A stretch of DNA of 46,267 nt from SZUA-448 sp964602475 (GTDB taxonomy: Bacteria; Bacillota; Clostridia; Lachnospirales; Lachnospiraceae): the NCBI GenBank assembly GCA_964602475.1, contig CAZRRN010000024.1, positions 1-46,267 on the forward strand. Direction: 5' to 3'. Below are positions 25,258 through 33,035 of this stretch, in pieces (positions within the stretch are counted from its first letter, which is position 1; each line of letters opens with the position of its first letter). The translations under genes were made by a program, and so were the position numbers. The notes under the pieces are model-generated. The model had not been told where the DNA came from, did not search any database, and saw only the letters and a program-made list of their open reading frames with translations.

Positions 25258-26073
25258 TTAATTCGAATTCAATGAATTATAAACTCTGATTTCAATACGT
25301 CGGTTTCTGGCACGGCCTTCCGCTGTCGCATTACTGGCAACCGGTTCATATTCCCCTTTGCCTGACCATTTCATTGTAGTTACATCCAGTCCTTTTACAC
25401 TTACAAAATAATTCTTAGCACTAATTGCACGTGCCGAAGACAATATATCATTATCTGAAAATGTTTTGGAGGTCATCGGTACATTATCTGTATGTCCGAT
25501 AATTTCAATCAGATACTCATTGTATTTCATGAGTACATCCCCGAGTTTTGATAAAATCGGCAAAGCATCTGTCTTGATATCTGCTTTCCCTGAGTCGAAT
25601 AAAAAAGTCCCGCTGATTGTCATTTCTATATATCTTCCGTTAGGATCCATTGTCAAATCAATATAGTCCTCAAGGTTTTCATTTTCAAGCTTTTCCGACA
25701 GCTTATCGTACATCGCAGAGGTCTCTTCCATGTTGGCATCCTTAAGCTGTTCTTCAAGAGACTTCTCAATAATCTCCTCTCCTTCGCTTTCCGATCTGTC
25801 TCCCATGGTATTATAGTATTCTGATAGATTATTCAGCTGTGAGGTTCCTGCGCTGATCAGTAAACCGTCTCCAATCGATTCGTAACCGCCTTCAAAAATA
25901 CCAAAGCTGCTGTTCATGGATTCTACAACCTGTTCCCATTTATCAGCATCTACACTGGACATTGAAAAAAGTAATACGAAAAAACATAACAGCAGATTCA
26001 TCAAATCAGAAAATGTAGCCATCCAGGCCGGTGAACCTTTTGATCCTTCCTCCTGCTTTTTCTTCTTTGCCAT
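25258..26073 (-). CDS. motB: Flagellar stator protein MotB
   Basis: 271 residues from ATG 26073, one base after the motA stop. A short basic N-terminus leads to one membrane helix (about 18-38) with the ion-binding Asp23 in WMATFSDLMNLLL. A plug/linker and a C-terminal OmpA-like peptidoglycan-binding domain (about 140-265, IIGHTDNVPM and ARAISAKNYF) follow. With MotA it forms the ion channel anchored to the wall. The sequence alone does not decide H+ versus Na+. Confidence 0.96.
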   Translation of the reverse strand: MAKKKKQEEGSKGSPAWMATFSDLMNLLLCFFVLLFSMSSVDADKWEQVVESMNSSFGIFEGGYESIGDGLLISAGTSQLNNLSEYYNTMGDRSESEGEEIIEKSLEEQLKDANMEETSAMYDKLSEKLENENLEDYIDLTMDPNGRYIEMTISGTFLFDSGKADIKTDALPILSKLGDVLMKYNEYLIEIIGHTDNVPMTSKTFSDNDILSSARAISAKNYFVSVKGLDVTTMKWSGKGEYEPVASNATAEGRARNRRIEIRVYNSLNSN

Positions 26074-26074
26074 A

Positions 26075-26875
26075 TTACTGTTCACCACCTTCAGTATTAC
26101 CGGTCAGTTCCTCACGGCGTTCCGGTGACAGGAAGGATTTAAGCTTTTCTTCAATAACACGTGGGTTTTCTCCTGCCTGTATCGACAAAAGTCCTTCTAC
26201 CATGACCTCTTTCATAGAAATCTCGGAGGAACTGTTTGCTTTCAGCTTGGATGCAACCGGTGTACATATCCAGTTGGCAAGTATCGAACCATAGAAGGTA
26301 GTAATAAGCGCAACTGCCATGTTTGGTCCAACCGTTGATACATCCTCCAGTTTACCAAGCATGTTAATCAGTCCGATCAGGGTACCGATCATACCCCATG
26401 CAGGACCGGCTGCTCCAAGTCCTTCCCAGAAACCAATTACGCCTTTATGCCGTTCTTCAATACAGTAAAGCTCTGTCTCAAGGATACTCCTTACCAGCTC
26501 CGGATCTGTACCGTCAACAATCAGAAGAACACCTTTTTTCAGAAACTCGTTCTCTATTCCGTTTGCTGCTTCTTCAAGAGCCAGCAAGCCTTCTTTTCTT
26601 GCTACATTTGACAGATTAATTATCGAACGTATTGTCTCTTCTTCATTTACTTCAACCGGTTTCAGTATCAGTTTGAAGCTTTTCAGTCCGTTCAGAAATC
26701 CCGGTATGCTTTGACAGGAAGCAAGCGTTGCCGAAAGTGCTCCGCCAAACGTAATCAATGCAGATTTATACTCCAAAAATCCCCAGATAGCCGCAAAACC
26801 TTCATCACCGGTAACAATACCCATGATCATAAGTCCAAGCGCCAGCACTAATCCTATAATCGAAGCTATATCCAC
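26075..26875 (-). CDS. motA: Flagellar stator protein MotA
   Basis: 266 residues if started at GTG 26875 (M-DIASIIGLVLALGLMIMGI), which has an AGGTGG ribosome site and the usual MotA N-terminus. A TTG at 26899 would add eight residues but has no ribosome site. Four membrane helices are present (about 3-22, 30-50, 145-168, 178-200), and the GPAWGMIGTLIGLINML helix is typical. Charged cytoplasmic loop residues contact FliG. Confidence 0.95.
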   Translation of the reverse strand: MDIASIIGLVLALGLMIMGIVTGDEGFAAIWGFLEYKSALITFGGALSATLASCQSIPGFLNGLKSFKLILKPVEVNEEETIRSIINLSNVARKEGLLALEEAANGIENEFLKKGVLLIVDGTDPELVRSILETELYCIEERHKGVIGFWEGLGAAGPAWGMIGTLIGLINMLGKLEDVSTVGPNMAVALITTFYGSILANWICTPVASKLKANSSSEISMKEVMVEGLLSIQAGENPRVIEEKLKSFLSPERREELTGNTEGGEQ

Positions 26876-26931
26876 AATTCCACCTGCCCATCCAATCAAT
26901 CATAAAATATGTATTTTCTCTATTTTTGATA

Positions 26932-27138
26932 TTATTCTTGTATTTTTATGTTTATACCGCTTATTATTTCATTTTTATATAATTTTACTAGACTTTTGAC
27001 CTTTTGTCTACTTTCTTTTACGATTATTTTTTTGCCGGTTGTCAATGTAATCAAAGTATCAGGTACCTCTTCAATCGTCTCTATCAAATCTGCGTTCAAA
27101 GTCATTACGCTTCCGTTCATTCTGGTTACATCGATCAT
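26932..27138 (-). CDS. flbD: FlbD family flagellar protein
   Basis: 68 residues from ATG 27138 (MIDVTRMNGSVMTLNADLIE) with GGAG; the reading frame upstream is leader. The FlbD pattern (N-A-D-L-I-E-T-I-E, then D-T-L-I-T-L-T-T-G-K) is clear. Small FlbD proteins occur between flgE and motA in many Firmicutes and spirochaetes. Their biochemical role is not well defined; this is not the Caulobacter FlbD activator. Confidence 0.9.
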   Translation of the reverse strand: MIDVTRMNGSVMTLNADLIETIEEVPDTLITLTTGKKIIVKESRQKVKSLVKLYKNEIISGINIKIQE

Positions 27139-27362
27139 TTTATTCTCCATTTCCGCGCGGCTTTTTGCACATAACAGACTTTGTGTCAAGCACCGTGTAG
27201 GCACAAATCAGCGTGTGAAAGGTTCATCTTTCACACTATTTTCTTTCCGAGTCACACGTTCTGACTCTTCTTAATTAATTCCAGAAAGTGTCAGTGTTTC
27301 ATGAAACTGCATATCAATTACCGGAACGGTCGTTAAGACCGCCCCGGTTTTTTCATTTCATA
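27139..27362 (-). other. Structured flgE-flbD intergenic leader with several inverted repeats
   Basis: The 224-nt gap holds, in transcript order: a stem directly after flgE (27321-27331/27337-27347, 11 bp with two G-U pairs, no T tract on this strand); a palindrome GTTTCATGAAAC (27296-27307); a 6-bp GAGTCA/TGACTC repeat (27249-27267); a perfect 9-bp hairpin (27213-27236, GTGTGAAAG/CTTTCACAC); and TTTGTG/CACAAA arms (27180-27207). The last two resemble P1 and P2 of the three-hairpin element, with the same 5-nt spacing as copy 3, but the P2 loop differs. Confidence 0.55.
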
Positions 27363-28802
27363 TTATCGTTTCAGATTGATCAACTCTTCAAGTAATGTAT
27401 CTGATGTCGTTATAATTCTTGAATTTGCCTGGAAGCCTCTCTGGGTTGTAATCATATCGGTGAACTGTGAAGCAAGGTCAACATTAGACATCTCCAATAC
27501 TCCCGTTGTGAAGGCTCCTCCACTCTGATCGACAGATTCGCCGACTCCGTCAAATTCACCTGAGTTCATCGTCGTAGCATAGAGATTATTTCCGATTGCT
27601 TCAAGACCCGAAGCATTCGCAAAGGTTGTTACAGCAATCTGTCCAAGAAGCTTTGTATCTCCATTATCATAAACACCATAAATCATTCCGGAAGCATCTA
27701 CGCTTACACCCGTCATATTACCCGCCTGTTTTCCGGCATTTAATCCAGCCACGCTTCCTTTTACTGATTCAAGATTTGACGTTCCGCTGTTTGCATACAT
27801 TGTTAACGTTGAAAAGTCGATATTGATTTCCGAGAAAGGATTTGGCTGTGTCGTAATGCTGAATGCAATAGAATCTGATGTTGAATCATCTTCTCCGATT
27901 CCGATATATGTTCCGGTTGCTCCATCAAAGGTTAGAATATTGGCGTCATCGCTGTCAAAGGTGATTGTACCGGTGTCCGTGTCAACCTCAGCTGTATATG
28001 TATACTCACCAATGGTAAAGCTTTCAATCCCGGTCGCTTCATATGTAGTTGTTCCATCATCAGCTACGACAGTATTTGAGAAAATTGATTTTCCGGCTCC
28101 GTCAAAGATATTAATCGGTGATACATTGTATTTTGTTGTTGATTCTTCACTCTGTGTAACCCGAAGCGTAAGCATATAGCTCTGTCCAAGAGAATCATAA
28201 AACGAAACACTGACCGTCTTTCCTGTATCACTTGCAATCTGCGTATCTTTGCTGTCGATGTTACCGGTTATATAGACATCCTTCGTCGCTTCCGGTTCTA
28301 CATACATATTTTCCGGAGACATGATTCGAAGGGCGCTGACTCTGTCTGCAACACATTTTGTAGGGTCGTTCGGGTCAACCTGCCATCCCATCAGCGCATG
28401 CCCTGTTGCTGTACACATAGTACCGGACGCATCTACAGTAAATGCACCGGCTTTTGTAAAGCAGTTTCCTGAACCGTCATTAACAATAAAAAAGCTGTCT
28501 CCCTCAATCATGATATCAAAAGGATTATCTGTTCTTTGTGACCCGCCTGATACTGTCATCTGAGTTGTAATTGAAGAAAGTGAGGAACCAAGACCAATCT
28601 GCTTTGCATTAATACCAGTCTTTCCCGAATCACTGTTCGGACCGGACGCACTGCTGCTTGTCTGGTATAAAATATCTGAAAATGTTACAGTACTAGACTT
28701 AAATCCTACCGTATTAACATTAGCTATGTTATTACCGATAACGTCCATTTTAGTCTGATGGACTTTCAATCCGGAAACTCCGGAATAGAGTGATCTCATC
28801 AT
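27363..28802 (-). CDS. flgE: Flagellar hook protein FlgE
   Basis: 479 residues from ATG 28802 (MMRSLYSGVSGLKVHQ), placed by GGAGG 10 nt upstream; the next codon is also ATG. The N-terminal rod/hook motif (GNNIANVNTVGFK) and C-terminal SNVDLASQFTDMITTQRGFQ helix build the D0 domain; the central part (about 140-370) is the exposed variable region. It is polymerised outside the cell under FlgD with length set by FliK. Three Cys residues in an exported hook protein are unusual. Confidence 0.96.
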   Translation of the reverse strand: MMRSLYSGVSGLKVHQTKMDVIGNNIANVNTVGFKSSTVTFSDILYQTSSSASGPNSDSGKTGINAKQIGLGSSLSSITTQMTVSGGSQRTDNPFDIMIEGDSFFIVNDGSGNCFTKAGAFTVDASGTMCTATGHALMGWQVDPNDPTKCVADRVSALRIMSPENMYVEPEATKDVYITGNIDSKDTQIASDTGKTVSVSFYDSLGQSYMLTLRVTQSEESTTKYNVSPINIFDGAGKSIFSNTVVADDGTTTYEATGIESFTIGEYTYTAEVDTDTGTITFDSDDANILTFDGATGTYIGIGEDDSTSDSIAFSITTQPNPFSEINIDFSTLTMYANSGTSNLESVKGSVAGLNAGKQAGNMTGVSVDASGMIYGVYDNGDTKLLGQIAVTTFANASGLEAIGNNLYATTMNSGEFDGVGESVDQSGGAFTTGVLEMSNVDLASQFTDMITTQRGFQANSRIITTSDTLLEELINLKR

Positions 28803-28832
28803 ATAGAAATAACCTCCTTCTGTTTCATGAAG

Positions 28833-28881
28833 ACCGGCTTCTGTCATTCAGCCGGTAACGCCTCCGTTAAGGTCCGGCGTT
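28833..28881 (-). other. Tandem hairpins in the flgE leader
   Basis: Two adjacent stems precede flgE on the transcript: AACGCC/GGCGTT (28857-28862 with 28876-28881) enclosing a loop that contains ACGGA, then ACCGGCT/AGCCGGT (28833-28839 with 28850-28856). The second ends 30 nt before ATG 28802. Order, ACGGA loop and distance to the start resemble P2-P3 of the three-hairpin element, but primary sequence similarity is weak. Confidence 0.5.
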
Positions 28882-28900
28882 CAACATGATTTGTTAGCTG

Positions 28901-29290
28901 TCATGCAATCACTGCCCCGTCAATATTGGAAAACACTTTGTCTTCATTATTATTGACGGCTGTAATCACCGTATTGTTTTTAACATTTACGATAAAAGCA
29001 AGATTATCAACCATGATCAGCGACTCTTTAATTCCTTTTTGTTCTGCTTTTCTTGTTCCAGTTTCCAGCCTTTCGAGCTGAGACTCTGACAAATCAATAT
29101 TTCTGCTTTGCAGGCGTTCATTGGCATGCTTTGAAAAAACCAGTTCGCTCTGTTTTACTGAGTCAAGGACTTCCTGAAACGATTTCGAGCTGCCGGTACT
29201 TTCTGTTTCCTGACGCACCTGTGCGTTCCTGCTGACGAGATTTGTCATCTGCTCAATGGAGGAATAACTGCCATTAATCAATTGACTCAT
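28901..29290 (-). CDS. Flagellar operon protein of the TIGR02530 type
   Basis: 129 residues from ATG 29290 (MSQLINGSYSSIEQ); ATG 29302 is an alternative. The central signature FSKHANERLQSRNIDLSESQ and the ITAVNNNEDKVFSNIDGAVI ending match the TIGR02530-type flagellar operon family found between flgD and flgE in Firmicutes. Role not firmly established; the location suggests hook assembly. A hairpin with loop ACGGAA (29304-29321) lies directly before the start. Confidence 0.88.
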   Translation of the reverse strand: MSQLINGSYSSIEQMTNLVSRNAQVRQETESTGSSKSFQEVLDSVKQSELVFSKHANERLQSRNIDLSESQLERLETGTRKAEQKGIKESLIMVDNLAFIVNVKNNTVITAVNNNEDKVFSNIDGAVIA

Positions 29291-29303
29291 AGCCTCTCCC
29301 ATC

Positions 29304-29321
29304 TGCGCCTTCCGTGGCGCA
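29304..29321 (-). other. ACGGAA-loop hairpin before the TIGR02530-type gene
   Basis: TGCGCC-ACGGAA-GGCGCA on the transcript: a perfect 6-bp GC-rich stem with a hexaloop differing by one base from the ACGGAG loops before fliQ, flgD and the chemoreceptor. It sits 13 nt before ATG 29290 and would partly mask the ribosome site of the alternative start at 29302. Confidence 0.55.
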
Positions 29322-29347
29322 ACCCCTATAGATCACTATCTTGTTGT

Positions 29348-30106
29348 TCAGCTTTCTTCTACTGCCGTTGCTGCTGTTGCTTCAGAATTGATTACGGTTA
29401 TTTTTATTCCGTTTGTAATTGTTGTATAATAAGGATCGTTAAATACAACCTGTGGTGAATAAGTTCCGTTCGGCAGCTGTGCAAATGCTTCTCTGCTGAT
29501 TGTCAGCTTATTTCCTGACAATGTATACATTGAATCATCCAGCACCTGATCATTCATCGTCAATGCAACCTGTGTTGCAACAGTATCTCCTTCTCCGAGA
29601 TTAACTTCAACAGTAATATCCTGAGGAGAATCTGCATCATAGGTCAGAGAATAATCCTGCGAAAGCGACGGAAGACCCTTTTCCAGCAAATAATTGCTGT
29701 CAATTACACTATAAAGCTGATCAAGATCATACATACTTCCATTTACAGACAATCTTACATTCGAACCGGATACATTAACAAAATCAACTGAACCACTGAT
29801 ATAAGTCGTATTTTTATTACTGTCTGTCGTTGATAAAATCACCTTTTGCCCAACTAAGGAAAAGGCCTGCGATGTTTCGTAAGTTGATGTCAGATTCTGC
29901 AATTGCTCCAGTTGTGAAAATGTAGCAAGCTGTGATACAAACTCGGTGTCGGACTGAGGCTCCAGCGGATCCTGATTTTCCATCTGGCAAACCAGAAGCT
30001 GTAAAAATGCATCTTTTCCGAGTTCATTGCTTTTTGTTGTCTCTTCAGTAACAGAACTGCTCTGTTTAATGACTCCGTTTACGACCGGAGCAATTAATTC
30101 ACTCAT
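29348..30106 (-). CDS. flgD: Flagellar hook cap/assembly protein FlgD
   Basis: 252 residues. The N-terminal export and capping region has the FlgD hallmark LGKDAFLQLLVCQMENQDPLEPQSDTEFV (about 29-57). The middle and C-terminal Tudor/Fn3-like part (about 90-240) includes VEVNLGEGDTVATQV and FAQLPNGTYS. FlgD caps the growing hook and allows FlgE polymerisation. Start ATG 30106 has an AAAGG ribosome site, and its leader carries copy 3 of the three-hairpin element. Confidence 0.95.
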   Translation of the reverse strand: MSELIAPVVNGVIKQSSSVTEETTKSNELGKDAFLQLLVCQMENQDPLEPQSDTEFVSQLATFSQLEQLQNLTSTYETSQAFSLVGQKVILSTTDSNKNTTYISGSVDFVNVSGSNVRLSVNGSMYDLDQLYSVIDSNYLLEKGLPSLSQDYSLTYDADSPQDITVEVNLGEGDTVATQVALTMNDQVLDDSMYTLSGNKLTISREAFAQLPNGTYSPQVVFNDPYYTTITNGIKITVINSEATAATAVEES

Positions 30107-30140
30107 TGTCTGCCTTTCTTGACGGAGCTTTGTTGCGGAG

Positions 30141-30238
30141 TCACATAATACGAATCTCAGATTCTTATCCGTGATAACGGAATTAGCACTCCGTCACTAA
30201 TTCCGATCTGAAAGGAAACTGAAGCTGTGCTTTCTTTC
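30141..30238 (-). repeat. Three-hairpin leader element, copy 3 (before flgD)
   Basis: Transcript order: P1 (30210-30214/30234-30238 plus an AAA/TTT extension); P2 (30179-30204), an 8-bp stem GGAATTAG/CTAATTCC closed by two wobble pairs around the same loop ACGGAG; P3 (30141-30174) with TCAC/GTGA, ATAA/TTAT and GAATC/GATTC helices. It ends 34 nt before ATG 30106. The P2 stem sequence is completely different from copies 1 and 2 while the loop is unchanged, which argues for selected RNA structure. Confidence 0.7.
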
Positions 30239-30253
30239 GGCTTATCTCCTTTG

Positions 30254-31657
30254 TCAGGCAACGTAGTCAACGCTGTTTCCGTTTAATTCTTTCATGACTT
30301 CCGTCACATCGTTTATTGCTGTTCCATCCAGTTCCGTTCCTTCATTAAATGAAACCCGGCTACCGTTTCTTTTTCGCTGCTGTTCCTGTCCACCGGCTCC
30401 GTTCTCATTCTGACGAAATCCGAATTCGGAAACAGTAACTTCAATAGACTCAACTTTGATTCCCTGATTCTCCAATGTTTGCCGAAGCACCTGCATCTGA
30501 CTTTCAAGCGCTTCCTTTGCAACCTTATCCTGCGTTGTCAGCTGTGCTGTCATTATCCCGTCTTTTGAACTTATCTGCAGATCAACCTTTCCAAGATGTT
30601 CCGGGTAAAGCTGAAGCTCCATACTTGTACTTTCCGGATTGACAGATACCTTAACCTGCTCAATGACCTGACTCGCAATTTCATAAAATTCAGTATAGGT
30701 ATTGATGGCTCCGGTCTGTTCTGTTGCAAGTGATGCTCCTGCAGCCGCCAAATTTCTTAAAAATGTTCCGGCGTTTTCCGAAAACTGATGACCGTTTTCT
30801 CCGGATTCTTTTCTCTCGGCAGTTGTATCTTCCGGTGCTTTTACCTGTTCTTTCAGTTCTTCTGTGCCGTCTGTTTTATCAATACTCTGTGGCAAAGAAT
30901 TTTCTTTTACCTGTTTTTCATTAACAGTAAAGCTGATTTCTTTCCTGTTAGATATGCTTTGATCCTCTACTGATTGTTTTTCAGTTCCAAGCAGTACCTC
31001 ATTCAGCTTTTTACTAAATAAGTCATCGTTCTGCAGCTCTTCCGGCTGAATTCCGTTCTCTTCCAATAAATCAGAAATCTGCGTCTGAAGATCCAAAAGC
31101 TTTTTGCACATATCTTCATCAGTAAGCAGTTTAGCTTCATCGGTTCCAGTCACCGTCATTGTCAGCTGTTTTACAGATTCCATGTTAAATAAATCTGCAG
31201 GCTGTAAACCATTCTCCTGTGCAGCTGCCTGAAGTTCATTTTCCGTAACCTGAAGATTTTCCTGCATTAAGCAGATTATTTCATTCAGAAGCTCGATAAT
31301 CTTTCCAAGAGACACTTCTGTGTCTTCTAAAACCGTTTCACCCTGCAGTTCATTTATGTTTTCTGTCACGATTGTTTCTGTGGATGTAATATCGGTATTA
31401 TCCGAAGATACTTTCTTTGTTTCTGCAGTAATTGTGTTACTATCCGAATTCATCACAGAATCAGTCTGCTTGTTTTCTTCCGCAAAGGTCTTGTCCTTCT
31501 GCTCAGTTTTTTTCCCTGTTTCAGTTTTTTTCCCTATCTCAGCTTTTATATTCTTTTTCTCCAGCACACTGTCAAAAGAATCTTTATTATCTTCAAATGA
31601 AGAAGCCCTTGTGTTTATGAAGTAAGCTGAAACAGAACTAATTGATTGCACTGTCAT
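30254..31657 (-). CDS. fliK: Flagellar hook-length control protein FliK
   Basis: 467 residues. A long low-complexity, Glu/Lys/Thr-rich N-terminal and central part is followed by the C-terminal Flg_hook domain (about 335-420: VNPESTSMELQLYPEHLGKV, DLQIS, VLRQTLENQGIKVESIEV). FliK measures hook length and triggers the FlhB specificity switch. It starts at ATG 31657 with AAAGGAGG and has its own sigma-D-type promoter 55 nt upstream. Confidence 0.92.
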   Translation of the reverse strand: MTVQSISSVSAYFINTRASSFEDNKDSFDSVLEKKNIKAEIGKKTETGKKTEQKDKTFAEENKQTDSVMNSDSNTITAETKKVSSDNTDITSTETIVTENINELQGETVLEDTEVSLGKIIELLNEIICLMQENLQVTENELQAAAQENGLQPADLFNMESVKQLTMTVTGTDEAKLLTDEDMCKKLLDLQTQISDLLEENGIQPEELQNDDLFSKKLNEVLLGTEKQSVEDQSISNRKEISFTVNEKQVKENSLPQSIDKTDGTEELKEQVKAPEDTTAERKESGENGHQFSENAGTFLRNLAAAGASLATEQTGAINTYTEFYEIASQVIEQVKVSVNPESTSMELQLYPEHLGKVDLQISSKDGIMTAQLTTQDKVAKEALESQMQVLRQTLENQGIKVESIEVTVSEFGFRQNENGAGGQEQQRKRNGSRVSFNEGTELDGTAINDVTEVMKELNGNSVDYVA

Positions 31658-31711
31658 ATATTCTACCTCCTTTCCGATAAAGTTACAGAGAATGACACCT
31701 GTACAGATATT

Positions 31712-31738
31712 ATATCGGCATCTGAAGGTAAAATGTTA
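31712..31738 (-). promoter_or_regulatory. Sigma-D (sigma-28) type promoter before fliK
   Basis: Minus strand TAAC (31735-31738), 15-bp spacer, perfect GCCGATAT (31712-31719). This matches the flagellar sigma consensus TAAA-N15-GCCGATAT at all but one base. It lies in the 107-nt gap before fliK and would let SigD boost the downstream half of the operon, including its own gene. Confidence 0.65.
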
Positions 31739-31764
31739 TATCTTTTGCAATATTATGTGGTCTT

Positions 31765-32559
31765 TTATTCTGTATATTCTGTATTTAGTACCTGATACAG
31801 GCTCTGCAGCTTTTCTTCGTTCAAATCAGACATCCTCTGCATAATTCTTGCAACAAACAGTGGATCCATTTTATTCATAATATCCGTCGCATTTGCTGTC
31901 TTCATTGCAAGCATGACTTTAACAATCCATTCAATGTCAGCTGTCATTTCCTGAAGGGTATCAGCTGCCTGTCCGGGTTTCATAGTTGCAAACAAGGTTG
32001 CCTGTTCCTGTATTCCTTCATCATACTGCATCAGCTCCAGTACATGCTGGTAAATTTCCGCAGCATTTTCCGGTTCAATCCCTTCATAAAATGTTTTGTA
32101 TTCTTCAACATCCGGCGCTTTGTCATTGAACACAACATACTGATCAAATTTGCTGACACGCTCTTCAAACGCAGTCTGATTCTCTTCGAATATTTTTAAC
32201 CGGTTATTTTCTGCCTGAAGTTCAGAAACCGTTACTGCATATTGCTCATTATCTGCCGTCAGTGTCTTAATCCTGTCCTCCAGCTCCTGAATCTTTGCAA
32301 TTGCTTCATCCATGTCCTTATACGGATAATTCTCCTCGTATGAAATCTGCTCATCTGTTACAGAAGGCAGAATGAGTTTCAATACAGGAACATCCTTGAT
32401 GTAGGGTCGAAGTGTTGTTCCAAGTCCTCCTGCATCAAACTTCACGAGAAGCGCCAATGCTGTCAGCCAGATTAGAATAAACACAAGCACAATAATCACT
32501 GCTCCAAGCTTTCCGTCTCCTTTTTCATCAGGATTCTTTGGTATTTTATTTTTTGCCAT
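31765..32559 (-). CDS. ylxF: YlxF/MotE-like membrane protein with MgtE N-terminal-like domain
   Basis: 264 residues: one membrane helix (about 19-40, GAVIIVLVFILIWLTALALL), a coiled coil (about 80-135) and a C-terminal MgtE-N-like helical domain (about 160-260, AAEIYQHVLELM, FATMKPGQAADTLQEMT, MDPLFVARIMQRMSDL). It lies between fliJ and fliK, the ylxF position of B. subtilis. Relatives called MotE act as stator or export accessory proteins in other bacteria; the role here is inferred. Start overlaps the fliJ stop (TGATG). Confidence 0.82.
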   Translation of the reverse strand: MAKNKIPKNPDEKGDGKLGAVIIVLVFILIWLTALALLVKFDAGGLGTTLRPYIKDVPVLKLILPSVTDEQISYEENYPYKDMDEAIAKIQELEDRIKTLTADNEQYAVTVSELQAENNRLKIFEENQTAFEERVSKFDQYVVFNDKAPDVEEYKTFYEGIEPENAAEIYQHVLELMQYDEGIQEQATLFATMKPGQAADTLQEMTADIEWIVKVMLAMKTANATDIMNKMDPLFVARIMQRMSDLNEEKLQSLYQVLNTEYTE

Positions 32560-33014
32560 CAGCTGTTTCTCCCTTCCTTAGATGCATACTGGAAGCTGAT
32601 TCTCTCGTCAACCTCCTTTTGTTCCTGCCTCTCGTATTCTCTCTTATATTCATCCAATGCGTTTTCTTTTAATTTTTCATGTATTTTTCGTTCTTTCATT
32701 GCTTCATCCAGACGCTTTCTTGCAAGTTCCAGCTGATGTTCGGCTTTCCGGACAGCATTTTTTTGTTGCCGAACCATAAACTTTATAGTTTCAATTGCAT
32801 CTCTTTGTTCTTTAATCGTAAGCAGCTTCAGACTGCTGCATAAGCTTTCCCGCAAAAGCTCTTCATAGCTGTCACGTTTTTGTTCAAGTGATTCAAGTTT
32901 TTTCTGTTCAATACTTAACGCACTGGCGGCAATCTGAAAATTAACCTTTTCCTGTGCTTCCATCTTTTGTTTTATTTCCAGAATATTCTGCATGGAATAA
33001 GAAAACTTTTTCAT
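32559..33014 (-). CDS. fliJ: Flagellar export chaperone FliJ
   Basis: 151 residues, almost entirely charged alpha helix forming the antiparallel coiled coil typical of FliJ. FliJ is the stalk of the FliI ATPase and recycles export chaperones. N-terminus MKKFSYSMQNILEIKQK fits the family. ATG 33014 has GGAG and lies 21 nt after fliI; the stop overlaps the next start. Confidence 0.9.
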   Translation of the reverse strand: MKKFSYSMQNILEIKQKMEAQEKVNFQIAASALSIEQKKLESLEQKRDSYEELLRESLCSSLKLLTIKEQRDAIETIKFMVRQQKNAVRKAEHQLELARKRLDEAMKERKIHEKLKENALDEYKREYERQEQKEVDERISFQYASKEGRNS

Positions 33015-33035
33015 TTTGTCTCCACCAAAATACGA

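Noticed and set aside
27321..27356. Plus-strand intrinsic terminator (stem followed by T6)
   Set aside because: No plus-strand gene leads to it. Pairing is better on the minus strand (G-U instead of A-C), where it is a stem after flgE without a T tract.
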